Shown: positions 43,822 to 54,056, counted from the stretch's first letter. The stretch is DNA of 64,000 nucleotides from Hydrogenophilales bacterium CG_4_10_14_3_um_filter_63_21 (GCA_002784045.1 PFJX01000081.1:38566-102565), one strand, 5' to 3'. Translations and numbers: made by a program. Notes: a model not told the origin generated them from the sequence alone.

Positions 43822-46521
43822 ATGACCACTTCGCCAGCCTCGGAAAGACTATCCCGCACTGCCGCATACAGCCGCTGGCTGGCGGCTCGCCTGAATGCCC
43901 GTGCCGAGTTGAGCGCGTGGTTGCTGGAAACCCTGGCGGAGCCGGTTTCCCGCCAGGAAATGACGGATTTCCTGGCGACCGGCATGACCTGTGAGGAAGA
44001 CCTCAAGCGCCAATTGCGCCGCTTGCGCGAGCGGATATTCGCCCGCGTGATGGTGCGTGACCTGAATGGCCTGGCCGATCTTGCCGAAGTCACCCGGACT
44101 CTGACCGACCTGGCGGAAGTCGCCGTGCAAGCCGCCCTCGCCTTCCACCACCGCGACCTGGCCGCCCTCCACGGCGAGCCGCTCGACTCTGCCTCGCAGC
44201 CGCAGCGACTGATCGTGGTGGGCATGGGCAAGCTGGGCGGCGGGGAACTCAACGCCTCCTCCGACATCGACCTGATCTTCGTGTTTCCGGAGGATGGCGA
44301 GACCGCCGGCCCACGCCGCATCGGCAACTTCGAGTTCTTTACCCGCCTGGGCAAGCGCCTGATCAATGCGCTCGACGACAAGACCGGCGACGGCTATGTA
44401 TTTCGCGTCGACATGCGTCTGCGCCCCTATGGCGACGGCGGCCCGCTGGCCTCCAGCTTCGCCATGCTGGAAGAGTATTTCTACACCCAGGCGCGCGAGT
44501 GGGAGCGCTACGCCTGGATCAAGGGCCGAGCGCTGACCGGCGGCATCGATGGCAAACGAATCGACGAGCTGGAAGCCTTGCGCCGGCCCTTCGTGTTCCG
44601 CAAATACCTCGACTTCGGCGCGTTCGCTTCCATGCGCGAACTTCATCTCCAGATCCGCCGTGAAGTCACCCGCCGTGACCTGGCCGACAACATCAAGCTC
44701 GGCCCTGGCGGGATCCGCGAAATCGAATTCATCGCCCAGGTGTTTCAGCTCATCCGCGGCGGCCAGCAGACTTCGCTGCAAATGCGCCCCACCCGCGCGC
44801 TGCTGCACCAGCTTGCCGCCCACGGCCTGATGCCGGAAACCCAGACCCGGGAACTGGAAGACGCTTATGTCTTTTTGCGCAATCTGGAACACCGCCTGCA
44901 ATACCTGGACGACGCCCAGACCCAGAGGCTGCCGGCGGGTAATGAAGACCGCCGGCGGGTGGCCGAGGCGATGGGCTTTCCCGGCTGGGCCGCCCTGCTG
45001 GCGCGGCTGGAGCCGATGCGCCGGAAAGTTTCCGGCCAGTTCGAACAGGTGTTCGGCGCGCCGCAGGAAGACCAGTCCAGCCACGCCCTTGCCAATTTGT
45101 GCGAGCAGCCCGATGCGGACGCGCTCGACCTGCTCAATGTGGCGGGCTATGGCGTCCACAGCCAGGCCGCGCTGGAGCGCCTGCGCGCGCTCAAGCTCGG
45201 CGGCCGTTACGCCAGCCTGCCGGCGCGGAACAAGTCCGCCCTCGACAGCCTGTTGCCCCCCCTGGTGGAAGTCGCCGCGCGCTTCCCCAACGCCCTGGAC
45301 ACCCTTTCGCGCATCCTCGACCTGCTGGAAGCGATCTGCCGCCGCGCGCCCTACCTCGCCCTGCTCAAGGAATACCCGCAAACCCTGATGCAACTCGCGC
45401 GCATCGTAAGCAGTAGCCCGTGGGCGGCCGCCTACCTGACCCGGCAGCCGCACCTACTCGATGAATTGCTCGATCCGCGCAGCCTCATGGCCGTACCTGA
45501 CTGGAATGCCGCGCGCGAGGAACTGCGCGCGGCATTGGGCAGCCTCGCGGGCGATGTGGAAGGCCAGATGGATGCCCTGCGCCACTTCAAGCAAAGCGAA
45601 ACCTTCCGCCTGCTCGCGCAAGATCTGGCCGGAGTGTGGAGCGTGGAAAAGCTCTCCGACCATCTCGCCGACCTCGCCGACCTGCTGGTCGACGCCACCC
45701 TGGGATTGGTCTGGAACACCCTCTCCGGCCGCCACCGCGAACAGCCCGGCTTCGCCGTCATCGCCTATGGCAAGCTGGGCGGCAAGGAACTCGGCTACGC
45801 CTCCGACCTGGACATCGTCTTCCTCTACGACGACCCCCATCCCGACGCGCGGGAGATTTATGCCCGCCTGGGCCAACGCCTCAACACCTGGATGTCCACC
45901 CTCACCCCGGCCGGCATTCTCTATGAAACCGATCTCCGCTTGCGCCCGGATGGCGCCTCCGGCCTCTTGGTGAGCAGCGTGGCAGCGTTCGCGGACTACC
46001 AACGGAACCAGGCCTGGACCTGGGAACACCAGGCCCTGACCCGCGCCCGCTACTGCTGCGGCGACACCCGCGTGGGCGATCGCTTCGCGGAAATCCGCGA
46101 AAACGTGCTGGCCAAAACGCGCGACCTGGAAAAACTGCGCGCCGAAGTCCTGGAAATGCGCCAGAAAATGTTCGACGGCCACCCCAACGCCAGCGGCCTG
46201 TTCGATCTCAAGCACGACCGCGGCGGCCTGGTGGATGTGGAGTTCACCGTGCAATACCTGGTGTTGGCCCATGCCTGCCGGCACCCGGAACTGCTCGCCA
46301 ATGTCGGCAACATCGCCCTGCTGAAACGCGCCGGCAACCTGGAACTGATCCCGGAAGATATCGCCCAGGCCGCCGCCGACGCCTACCGTGAACTGCGCCG
46401 CCGCCAACACGCCGTCAAACTGCAAGGCGCGGAGCACGCCCGTGCTGAACACGGCGGACTCGCCCAGGAAATCGCGGCGGTGAAAGCGCTCTGGAACGCG
46501 GTCTTCGGAGCGGGTGGCTGA
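43822..46521 (+). CDS. glnE: Glutamine synthetase adenylyltransferase / adenylyl-removing enzyme
   Basis: 899 residues from ATG 43822 (an in-frame TTG at 43801 is less likely). Two nucleotidyltransferase halves are visible: the adenylyl-removing site VVGMGKLGGGELNASSDIDL (about 130-150) and the adenylylating site AYGKLGGKELGYASDLDIVF (about 650-670), each with GxLGG...SDxD. FELDKHDRGGLVD-type sequence is present near the C-terminus as FDLKHDRGGLVDVEF. It tunes glutamine synthetase in response to PII; glnK lies 10 kb downstream. A terminator-like hairpin follows. Confidence 0.96.
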   Translation: MTTSPASERLSRTAAYSRWLAARLNARAELSAWLLETLAEPVSRQEMTDFLATGMTCEEDLKRQLRRLRERIFARVMVRDLNGLADLAEVTRTLTDLAEVAVQAALAFHHRDLAALHGEPLDSASQPQRLIVVGMGKLGGGELNASSDIDLIFVFPEDGETAGPRRIGNFEFFTRLGKRLINALDDKTGDGYVFRVDMRLRPYGDGGPLASSFAMLEEYFYTQAREWERYAWIKGRALTGGIDGKRIDELEALRRPFVFRKYLDFGAFASMRELHLQIRREVTRRDLADNIKLGPGGIREIEFIAQVFQLIRGGQQTSLQMRPTRALLHQLAAHGLMPETQTRELEDAYVFLRNLEHRLQYLDDAQTQRLPAGNEDRRRVAEAMGFPGWAALLARLEPMRRKVSGQFEQVFGAPQEDQSSHALANLCEQPDADALDLLNVAGYGVHSQAALERLRALKLGGRYASLPARNKSALDSLLPPLVEVAARFPNALDTLSRILDLLEAICRRAPYLALLKEYPQTLMQLARIVSSSPWAAAYLTRQPHLLDELLDPRSLMAVPDWNAAREELRAALGSLAGDVEGQMDALRHFKQSETFRLLAQDLAGVWSVEKLSDHLADLADLLVDATLGLVWNTLSGRHREQPGFAVIAYGKLGGKELGYASDLDIVFLYDDPHPDAREIYARLGQRLNTWMSTLTPAGILYETDLRLRPDGASGLLVSSVAAFADYQRNQAWTWEHQALTRARYCCGDTRVGDRFAEIRENVLAKTRDLEKLRAEVLEMRQKMFDGHPNASGLFDLKHDRGGLVDVEFTVQYLVLAHACRHPELLANVGNIALLKRAGNLELIPEDIAQAAADAYRELRRRQHAVKLQGAEHARAEHGGLAQEIAAVKALWNAVFGAGG

Positions 46522-46959
46522 AGCGGAAGGTTGCCGCGGAAACAGCGCTGTTTGGAAAGGTGGGCTATCAGATAAGCGGCAAGTTCCGACCCCGAAGGGG
46601 AACGCGTTACTGGCACTCGCGCACCCCATGCGGCCGCCGACGCTCGGCCGGCGGTTTTCCCGGCCAGTCCTGGGGTAGCGCCTACCAGGCTGTCATTTTC
46701 GCGGCAATTCTTCCGAGAGTCCGAAACGCACGCTTATTATGCGCAAATTCAAAAAATAGCCATTGTTAATCAATGGGTTGAACAGAAATAGCAAGAGGTG
46801 GAAGGGCCGGTTTCCTTGCCCGTAAGGGGTGGCTTCTGTCACTATTGACGGGTTTGTTGGCCGTTTTTCGGCCTCACGCGGATTTTCTTCCGAACCTACT
46901 GCCCGCCTATCCCGCTGCTGTTGCGCACGGCGCGGCCCTGTTTCAAGCCGAGATTGTGT
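46522..46959. other. 438-bp gap between glnE and the PEPCK-like gene
   Basis: No gene recognised. It holds the glnE hairpin and, at 46760-46776, an inverted repeat CCATTG-TTAAT-CAATGG in an AT-rich patch that may be an operator or leader hairpin for the next gene. Short open frames here lack ribosome sites. Confidence 0.5.
46634..46658 (+). terminator. Hairpin after glnE
   Basis: CCGCCG (46634-46639) pairs with CGGCGG (46649-46654), then TTTT. Placed about 110 bp after the glnE stop. Confidence 0.5.
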
Positions 46960-49900
46960 ATGGACAACGATATTTCCCGCCGCAGCCAGCCCACCCGGCC
47001 GGTTGCGCCGGAGCGGATGAAGCGCATCCGCCAGATCAATTTGCAGCTCGCCGCTTTCGGCCAGCCGGTGCCGCGAGAGGGCAGTGATGATCTGCTCGAT
47101 GTCGCCGCCGATCTCTTGCGCAATTATCGCCAGCACCGCCGCTTGCTGCGCGATTACCGCTGTCCGGCGGACCAGCGAATTCAGGACTTCGTCAACGCCA
47201 CCCTGGCGCGCAGTGGCGTCCTCAGTGGCATGGACTCGCGGGTGCAACTGCCCGCCGCGCCGTTCATCCTGGACCGCCCCGGCCTGGCTGCGGAATTGTC
47301 CCTGCCGCTGGATGGCGACCAGTTCGAGTCGCGCTATGTCACCTCTTATCGCGTTCGCCAAGGGGTACTGCATAACCCGAGCCGCGACCGCCGTACCACC
47401 GAGGGCGTGTTCCACATCGCCGAGGGCGGCCTGCCGATTCCCTGGGACAAGAAAGCGGTGCCCGTGGCCACTTTCGCCGCCCTGCTGCGTGCCGCGCTGG
47501 ATGCGCCGGACGATCTTTTGCGCCTGCCCTACACCGCCAACCAGCCGATCGGTGCGCATCTCTGGGTATCGCTGCTGCTGCGCCCGCGGGTTTCGCCGGA
47601 AGTGGCGGGGGTGATGCCCGCCAAGTCGATGGAAACCCGTTTCTTCGCGCCGGGCGGGCTGGTGTCCAACCTGGATTTCGTGGAGCGCATCTTCGGCAAT
47701 GCCGGCGACCCCTATCTGCCGGAAAACGACGCCGGCCTCGACGTGGAAGGCTGGAGCGGCCACACCGGCTGCGTCATCCTGGCGCCGCACCTCACCACCC
47801 TGCGCAAGAAAGCCCTGGGCCTGCCGCGCTGGGACGAGGCCAGTGAACGGCAACGCCGCGACGGCATGTGCTGGAAGGAGGCCGGCGAGCTATACAACGA
47901 TGGCCAGCCCTTCAAGCTGGTCTGCCGCGACATGGCGGGGGTGATCGTCACCCTGCTGGCCGACAACTACTTCGGTTACAGCAAGAAGGAAATCAAGTCG
48001 CAGATCAGCTATGCCGCCAACCTGTTCGGCGGCTGCGAGGAAGAACACTCCGGCGGCGCTCTGGCCTTCCCCAGTTTCAACCTGGGCGAAATCTACGCGC
48101 CCGACAGCCGCCTGCCGGATCGCGGCCATAGCCTGGCCGAGGTGCTGGCCCTGCTCGGCGACCAGGTGGAAATCCACCCGGAAGGCCATGCCAGCGACAA
48201 GCGCTACAAAAACATCCATTTCGTGCCGGAGGACGCCCGTTTCGACGTCAACACGCTGCGGGTGAACTGGGGAGAAGATCGCGGCATCAAGCTGCTGGCC
48301 GGCCACACCTACCTCTACCCCTGCGGCTACAAGATCGAGTTGCAGAAGCACCCGCAAGCGCCCACCTGGCGCCTGCTGGGCAGCGACGCGGAAGGCACCT
48401 TCTGCTACAAACCCTGCACCGTCTCCGGCGGTGGCAAATCGGAAATCTCCAAGTCCCTGGTCGGTTCCCTGCTCTCCGGCCCGTTCTTCGTGCAGGACAT
48501 CCAGGATGACCTGGATCAGGTGGCGGCCATTTTCAACCGCGACTATTCCACCCGCTTCAAGGTGGCCCCGCCGGAAGGGCGCGATAGCCGCAGCCTGCTG
48601 GGCGCGGACCGTTCCGTCGGCTCGGTGATCCGCCTGCTCACCCCCTCCTCCACCGAATACACCGCGGAATACAACGCCTGGCTGGAAACCATTCCGCAAC
48701 ACATCCGCGCCCTGGTGTTCGTCATCAAGCGCTTCTATCGGCCGGAGTGGGCCAACAAGGGGGAAAACGCGTGGCGCGAGCATTTCTCGGTGGACCTGGT
48801 CAACGGCCATCCCGCGCACGAACTCAAGTACCACGGCCGCAGCCTGGTGGCGAGCTACCTGCGGGTCGGCCGCATGCCTGACGGCGGCTGGCGCGTGCAC
48901 AAGCTGCGGCAGGACTTCGAGGACGCGCACAAAGTGCAACTGGCCGACGACATCGCCGTCGCCACCACCCTGCCGGCCAGCCAGCTCAGCCACCTCAACC
49001 CGGCCTGGCCGCACCCTTCGGTCAAACTGGTGGAGAACTGCGAGGCGCGCCTGTTCCAGCGCCCGGACGAGGCCCGGCACCGCGGCATGGACCCGCAGAG
49101 CGAACTCGATCTGACCCTGGCCGACAGCTTCATCTCCAACTTTGAACCGCTGTCTCGCCAGGACGCCCGCGACCTGGTCGACGACGTGGTGGATTTCTCG
49201 CAATACAGCGAGCCGATGCGCCAGTTCATCCAAGGTGCGGCCGATGCCCTCGAAGAGGGCTGGTTCGTCTCCTCCGCCCACCCGCGCATCGTCAACGGCA
49301 AACCCACCCCCAACGTGCGCTACCTGCAAGCATGCCCGGATCTGGCCCGCCCACGTGAACGCACGCTGGCGGAACTCGGCACCCGCTTGCAACGGCGTAT
49401 TCCGGCGGGGCAACCGGTGTATTTCCCGGTCAACGCCGTGCTGCCGGGGCGCCGCAACAACCCACGGGCGCCCGGCATCAAGCCGCTCGCCGTGTACGGG
49501 CCGATCCACTATCAGGAACTGCCCGAGTTGTTCATGGACTTCATCGCCAGCCTCTCCGGCAAGTCGCCCTCCACCACCGGCGCCGGCTCCGAAGGCGCGC
49601 TGACCAAGGGCCCGTTCAACGCGCTGTCCACCACCGCCGACCTCAATAACGCCCTGGTTTCGTTCATCCTGTGCGGCTACCCTGGCTTCACCTCCGCCGC
49701 CGGCTTCATTGGCCACGAGCGCCGGGTCGATCATGATGTCAGCTTCCTGGTCCCGGAAATCTGGAGCCGCCTCACCCCGCGCGAACAGGATCCAGCCTGG
49801 CTGATCGCGCGCGGCTACCTGGAAGCGCTGGAAGATTTCGACCACAACGGCCAGCGCGTCCTCGCCAGCCGCCTCGGCTACCGCATCACCAAGCGCTTCG

Positions 49901-50433
49901 CGCACGCCTTCCTCGGCAAAATCTTCGACAGCCCGATGGCGGTGTTCGACGAAGCCATGCTGAAACCGGAAACCCAGGACCGCGAAGCCTTTGTCGAAGC
50001 CATCCAGCACATCGTCGCCTCGCAGCGCCGGGTCGCCCAGGGTTATCTGGACGACGGCTCGATTGACGACGCCTGCCCGCCGCTGCAAGCGCTCCTCCAC
50101 ATCATGGCCCACGGCGAATACCAGGGGAAAGACCTCTCCCATTCGGAAATTCGCGCCCTGTTCACGCGCGAATCGCTGCTGGCGAGCGACTGGTATCGCG
50201 AGCGCCTGGACCTCAAACAGCAACGCGACATCGCCCTGGCGGAACGCCAGGTGGCCTACCTCAAGGCCTTCCTGGAAGCCGATGCGCGCGAACGCTGCGA
50301 CCCCGACCAGCTTGCCCCCTGCCGGGCGCTGCTCACCCAGGCCGAAGCCGAACTCGCCCGAGTCGGCGCCGCCGCCTACCGGGAAAGCCTGTGGGGCAGC
50401 CTGGGCGCGGACTGGGTGCATCGCGCGGGGTGA
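46960..50433 (+). CDS. Likely PPi-dependent phosphoenolpyruvate carboxykinase
   Basis: 1157 residues from ATG 46960 (an in-frame TTG at 46921 is less likely). The length and the central motif CYKPCTVSGGGKSEISKSLV fit the large PPi-type PEPCK known from Propionibacterium and Entamoeba, in which SGGGKSE marks the PPi/metal region. Other blocks are EEHSGGALAFPSFNLGEIYA and the C-terminal helical domain. The enzyme interconverts oxaloacetate and PEP with PPi and phosphate in place of a nucleotide. The call rests on recall of this motif and the unusual size; a hypothetical protein of unknown function is the alternative. No other gluconeogenic gene is adjacent. Confidence 0.65.
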   Translation: MDNDISRRSQPTRPVAPERMKRIRQINLQLAAFGQPVPREGSDDLLDVAADLLRNYRQHRRLLRDYRCPADQRIQDFVNATLARSGVLSGMDSRVQLPAAPFILDRPGLAAELSLPLDGDQFESRYVTSYRVRQGVLHNPSRDRRTTEGVFHIAEGGLPIPWDKKAVPVATFAALLRAALDAPDDLLRLPYTANQPIGAHLWVSLLLRPRVSPEVAGVMPAKSMETRFFAPGGLVSNLDFVERIFGNAGDPYLPENDAGLDVEGWSGHTGCVILAPHLTTLRKKALGLPRWDEASERQRRDGMCWKEAGELYNDGQPFKLVCRDMAGVIVTLLADNYFGYSKKEIKSQISYAANLFGGCEEEHSGGALAFPSFNLGEIYAPDSRLPDRGHSLAEVLALLGDQVEIHPEGHASDKRYKNIHFVPEDARFDVNTLRVNWGEDRGIKLLAGHTYLYPCGYKIELQKHPQAPTWRLLGSDAEGTFCYKPCTVSGGGKSEISKSLVGSLLSGPFFVQDIQDDLDQVAAIFNRDYSTRFKVAPPEGRDSRSLLGADRSVGSVIRLLTPSSTEYTAEYNAWLETIPQHIRALVFVIKRFYRPEWANKGENAWREHFSVDLVNGHPAHELKYHGRSLVASYLRVGRMPDGGWRVHKLRQDFEDAHKVQLADDIAVATTLPASQLSHLNPAWPHPSVKLVENCEARLFQRPDEARHRGMDPQSELDLTLADSFISNFEPLSRQDARDLVDDVVDFSQYSEPMRQFIQGAADALEEGWFVSSAHPRIVNGKPTPNVRYLQACPDLARPRERTLAELGTRLQRRIPAGQPVYFPVNAVLPGRRNNPRAPGIKPLAVYGPIHYQELPELFMDFIASLSGKSPSTTGAGSEGALTKGPFNALSTTADLNNALVSFILCGYPGFTSAAGFIGHERRVDHDVSFLVPEIWSRLTPREQDPAWLIARGYLEALEDFDHNGQRVLASRLGYRITKRFAHAFLGKIFDSPMAVFDEAMLKPETQDREAFVEAIQHIVASQRRVAQGYLDDGSIDDACPPLQALLHIMAHGEYQGKDLSHSEIRALFTRESLLASDWYRERLDLKQQRDIALAERQVAYLKAFLEADARERCDPDQLAPCRALLTQAEAELARVGAAAYRESLWGSLGADWVHRAG

Positions 50434-50584
50434 GACGCCACGGCGGCCGCGCCGCCTTTGCCTGAAGCTCTGCCTGAAACCCCGCCACGGCGGGGGGTTT
50501 TCTTGCCTGCGACAATTTGCCACATTCCCGGATCTGGGCACGCTTCCTACCATGCCGCGCCTATTTCGATCACGGAGTCCGGAA

Positions 50585-52645
50585 ATGAAGTCGCGCCTGA
50601 AACCCCTCGTCGCCCTGCTCGCCGCTTGCCCCCTGTATGGCCTCGCCGCCGAGATTCCGCTGCTGGACGAGATTTCTGTCACCGCGCAGCGGCCCGGTTT
50701 TATCCCGTTTGCCTCCAGCCGCGCCGCGCCCACCCCGCGGGACGCCGATCTGGCGGCTTCCCTGGCGGAACTTCCTGGCGTCGCGGTGGTGAAGAACGGC
50801 CCGCTCACCGGCATTGCCCAGGTGAGAGGCCTGTCCGGCGACCGCGTCAACATTCTGGTGGATGGCATGGACATCACTCCGGCCTGCCCCAATCACATGG
50901 ACCCGCCGTTGCACTATGCGGCACCAACCGATACCGAATCCATGACCCTGATCGCGGGCGCCTCGCCGGTCTCGGCGGGGGGCGACGCCCTCGGCGCCTC
51001 GATTCTGGCGCAATCCGTCAAACCGGCTTTCCAGACTGATGCCGCCTGGCGGCCAAGCGGCAAGATTGACGCGGGCATCAGCGGCGCCAATGACGGCTGG
51101 AACCTGGGCCTCAACGCCAGCACGGCCAACCAGGACAACGCCCTTTCCTACGCCGGCAACTTTGCCCAGGGCGATGATCTGAACTACGCCGGTGGCACGG
51201 TTAAAGACAGCGGCTACGACAGCCAGCGCCACAAACTCGCTTATGCGCGAGCCACCGGCTCCGGACGCTTCGATGCCAGCGTCAGCCAGCATCGGGTTCG
51301 CGACGCCGGCGACCCATCCTTGCCGATGGACATGATCAAGGACGATGCCGACGCGGTAAACCTGGCCTGGGAAGGCAAGCTGGGCGAGACCCGCGTCACC
51401 ACCCGTGTGTACTGGCATGACATCGAGCATTTGATGGACAACTACAGCCTGCGTGGCGGTGCTGGCATGTACGCCCCGGCCACCAGCACGGACGTGGGCC
51501 TGGTACTGGGCGGCAAGCGCAACATGGCGGGCGGGCGCGTGAGCTTGGGCGCGGAGTGGCTTGCCAACGATTTCGCTGCCTCGCAATGGACTTCTTTGGG
51601 CGTGTTCAACCAGGACATCCTGCGTGATGCCACCCGCGACCGCTTGGGTGTTTACGGCGAGTGGCAAGGCGCGCTGGGTGGCGCCTGGAGCGCCAACCTG
51701 GGCTTGCGTTCGGATACGGTGCGCATGAATACCGGAAACATCAACGCGACCGCGGGGGGTACGGTGGCGGCAGATCGCGCTACCTTCAACGCGCTGCCAC
51801 ATGAGAAAACCGACCACAACTGGGATTGGAATGCCCTATTCCAGTACGCTGCCGCACCTGATCTGGGTTACGAAATCGGCCTTACCCGCAAGACCCGTTC
51901 CCCCAGCCTGCTGGAACGCTATGAATGGACCCCGTCTTCCGCCAGTGCGGGCCAGGCGGATGGCAACACCTACATCGGCCAACTGGGCCTCAAGCCGGAA
52001 GTCGCCCACGCCCTCAGCCTTGCCGTACAGGGCAAGGCCAGCGGCCATGACTACAAGGTGGGCGCGTTCTACCAGCATGTTTCCGATTACATCGTCGGTA
52101 CACCTTATCTCTATACCGACCCAACTAAAGCCGCACCCTACAACGCCGCGACGAGCTACCGTCTGCAATACCAGAACCACGACGCCCGCCTCTACGGCCT
52201 GGATGGTTCCTGGGGCTACAAGAGCGGCGCCTGGCAGTTTTCCGGCGTGTTGAGCTACGTGCGCGGCCGCAATCTGGACAGCGACAGCGACCTGTACCGC
52301 ATCGCCCCGCTGCGTCTGACCTTGCAAGCAGAGCATCAGGCCGGCGCCTGGAACAACAGCGTGCGTATGCGTTCCGCCCAGGTCCAGGACAAGTTGGCAA
52401 CCTACAACCTGCCCGGCCTGACCAACGAACAAACCACTCCCGGCTACGCCGTATTCGACTGGCACGCCCAGTGGCGCGCGGCCAAGGGTGTGAAAGTCAA
52501 TTTCGGCATCGACAACCTGCTCGACAAGCTTTATTACGACCACCTCGGCGGCGTGAACCGGGTCACCGGCGGCGACGTGGCCGTCGGCGCGCGGCTACCC
52601 AGCGCCGGCCGCTTCGCCTTCGCGCAACTGGAATGGATTTTGTGA
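50585..52645 (+). CDS. TonB-dependent copper receptor (OprC/NosA-like)
   Basis: 686 residues. ATG 50585 gives a signal peptide (KPLVALLAACPLYGLAAE); the frame is open much further upstream but overlaps the PEPCK-like gene. TonB-box-like LLDEISVTAQR, then the plug with LAELPGVAVVKNG and GLSGDRVNILVDGMDI. The plug segment TPACPNHMDPPLHYA has the CxxxM pair which binds copper in OprC/NosA. It ends in the barrel residue run FAFAQLEWIL. It takes up copper across the outer membrane. The PCuAC chaperone gene follows 11 bp later, one operon. Confidence 0.92.
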   Translation: MKSRLKPLVALLAACPLYGLAAEIPLLDEISVTAQRPGFIPFASSRAAPTPRDADLAASLAELPGVAVVKNGPLTGIAQVRGLSGDRVNILVDGMDITPACPNHMDPPLHYAAPTDTESMTLIAGASPVSAGGDALGASILAQSVKPAFQTDAAWRPSGKIDAGISGANDGWNLGLNASTANQDNALSYAGNFAQGDDLNYAGGTVKDSGYDSQRHKLAYARATGSGRFDASVSQHRVRDAGDPSLPMDMIKDDADAVNLAWEGKLGETRVTTRVYWHDIEHLMDNYSLRGGAGMYAPATSTDVGLVLGGKRNMAGGRVSLGAEWLANDFAASQWTSLGVFNQDILRDATRDRLGVYGEWQGALGGAWSANLGLRSDTVRMNTGNINATAGGTVAADRATFNALPHEKTDHNWDWNALFQYAAAPDLGYEIGLTRKTRSPSLLERYEWTPSSASAGQADGNTYIGQLGLKPEVAHALSLAVQGKASGHDYKVGAFYQHVSDYIVGTPYLYTDPTKAAPYNAATSYRLQYQNHDARLYGLDGSWGYKSGAWQFSGVLSYVRGRNLDSDSDLYRIAPLRLTLQAEHQAGAWNNSVRMRSAQVQDKLATYNLPGLTNEQTTPGYAVFDWHAQWRAAKGVKVNFGIDNLLDKLYYDHLGGVNRVTGGDVAVGARLPSAGRFAFAQLEWIL

Positions 52646-52656
52646 AAGGAAACACC

Positions 52657-53076
52657 ATGCAACACGCCCTACTTCCCCTGCTTCTGGCCCTGGCCCTCCC
52701 CGCCCTGGCCGACACCGTGAAAGTGGACAACGCCTGGGTGCGCGCCACCGCCCCCGGCCAGCAGATCGCCGGCGGCTTCATGAACCTCACCGCCGATGCC
52801 GACATGGTTCTGGTGGGCGGCAGCAGCCCGGTATCGAAGACCTTCGAGCTGCATTTCATGCGCATGGAAAACGGCGTCATGGCAATGCGCCAGATGAAGG
52901 AAATCGCACTGCCCCGTGGCAAGACCGTGAGCCTGGAGCCGGGAGGCCTGCACGTCATGTTCATCGGCCTCAAGGGCCAGATCAGGCCGGGGCAGAAGGT
53001 GCCGATGACGCTGCTGGTCAGGGGCGTGGATGGCCGCGAACGGAAGCTGGCGGTGGCGGCCGAGGCGCGTCGCTGA
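52657..53076 (+). CDS. Periplasmic copper chaperone (PCuAC family)
   Basis: 139 residues; GAAAGGAA precedes ATG 52657. Signal peptide LLPLLLALALPALA. The copper site is the family pattern H-x-x-M ... H-x-M: LHFMRMENGVMAM and GGLHVMFIGLK. PCuAC carries Cu(I) to cytochrome oxidase CuA or keeps copper bound in the periplasm. Placed right after the copper receptor, so the pair forms an uptake-and-delivery set. Confidence 0.93.
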   Translation: MQHALLPLLLALALPALADTVKVDNAWVRATAPGQQIAGGFMNLTADADMVLVGGSSPVSKTFELHFMRMENGVMAMRQMKEIALPRGKTVSLEPGGLHVMFIGLKGQIRPGQKVPMTLLVRGVDGRERKLAVAAEARR

Positions 53077-53077
53077 C

Positions 53078-53095
53078 TGTAGCGCCGGCGCTACA
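53078..53095. repeat. Palindromic repeat core
   Basis: TGTAGCGCCGGCGCTACA, an 18-bp perfect palindrome just after the PCuAC stop; its half TGTAGCGCCGG is the core of the repeats at 41.5 and 55.8 kb. Confidence 0.75.
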
Positions 53096-53141
53096 AAATG
53101 CCGGCTGAACGCTGGCTTTTTTCGGCCCGCCAGCGGGTCTC

Positions 53142-53843
53142 CTACTGCAACTCGCGTTCCATCTCTTCGATCGTGGTGTGGCGCACATCCTTGCCCTTGA
53201 CCATGAACACCACATACTCCGACATGTTCTTGGCATGGTCGCCGATGCGCTCGATGGCTTTCACCACGAACAACAGGTCGATAAAGGTGGTGATGGTGCG
53301 TGGGTCTTCCATCATGTAAGTGATCAAGTTGCGCATGATCATCTGGAATTCTTCGTCCACCTCCCTGTCCTGGCGCGCCACGCCAGCGGCGCCGGAGGCG
53401 TCCAGGCGGGCAAAGGCGTCGAGCGATTCGCGCAACATCCGGGTGGCCAGGCCGGCCATGTATTTGATGTCGTTGTAACGCGGCGATGCGATGCGGTCGC
53501 TTTCGAATATCTTGATGGCGTAGCGGGCGATCTTGGACGCCTCGTCGCCGATGCGCTCCAGATCGGTGATGGTCTTGACGATGGTCAGGATCATGCGCAG
53601 GTCACCGGCGGTAGGCTGGCGTAGCGCGATGATATGGGTGCAGGCCTCGTCGCTGGCCACTTCCATGGCATTGACTTTGTGATCATTGACGATCACTTCT
53701 TCCGCCAGGGTGACGTTGCCGGAGATCAGCGCCTCCACCGCGCGGCCGACCTGCTCTTCCACTAGACCGCCCATTTCCAGCACGCGCGCACGCACGCCCT
53801 CCATGTCGGCATCAAATTGCTTGTAAATGTGTTCGCTGGACAT
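53142..53843 (-). CDS. phoU: Phosphate-signalling protein PhoU
   Basis: 233 residues from ATG 53843 (MSSEHIYKQFDADMEGVRAR); the longer frame adds an unlikely Arg-rich head. Two three-helix PhoU repeats with metal-binding ExxxD-type motifs are visible: DLERIGDEASKIA and KAIERIGDHAKNMSEYV. PhoU couples the Pst transporter to the PhoR kinase. pst and phoBR genes are not in the window, so it is isolated here. Confidence 0.96.
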   Translation of the reverse strand: MSSEHIYKQFDADMEGVRARVLEMGGLVEEQVGRAVEALISGNVTLAEEVIVNDHKVNAMEVASDEACTHIIALRQPTAGDLRMILTIVKTITDLERIGDEASKIARYAIKIFESDRIASPRYNDIKYMAGLATRMLRESLDAFARLDASGAAGVARQDREVDEEFQMIMRNLITYMMEDPRTITTFIDLLFVVKAIERIGDHAKNMSEYVVFMVKGKDVRHTTIEEMERELQ

Positions 53844-54056
53844 CAATCGTCTCCGTCGGTTACCGCGCTGGCGCCGCTTAGGTGCCAACCCGGCGGCGTG
53901 CGCGGATTATAGGCAAGTCGTGGGGTCCGTTTATGACAAGTCGATGACAGTTAGCGGTACTCCCGGGCGGGAAAATCGCCCGATCCGCCTGCCATGCGGG
54001 CCAAGTCATTCTTGGGACGACCCGGCGAACGACTTGAGCGCGGCGTTTACTCGGCC

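Noticed and set aside
43849-46629. Long minus-strand frames opposite glnE
   Set aside because: Antisense shadows; glnE on the plus strand has complete motifs.
49991-50584. Extension of the copper receptor frame into the PEPCK-like gene
   Set aside because: Out-of-frame overlap with a sure gene; the signal peptide begins at 50585.
47890-50892. A 1000-codon open frame on the minus strand
   Set aside because: It is antisense to the PEPCK-like gene, lies in its codon shadow at high GC, has low-complexity Val/Gly/Ala/Arg/His composition and no recognisable domain.
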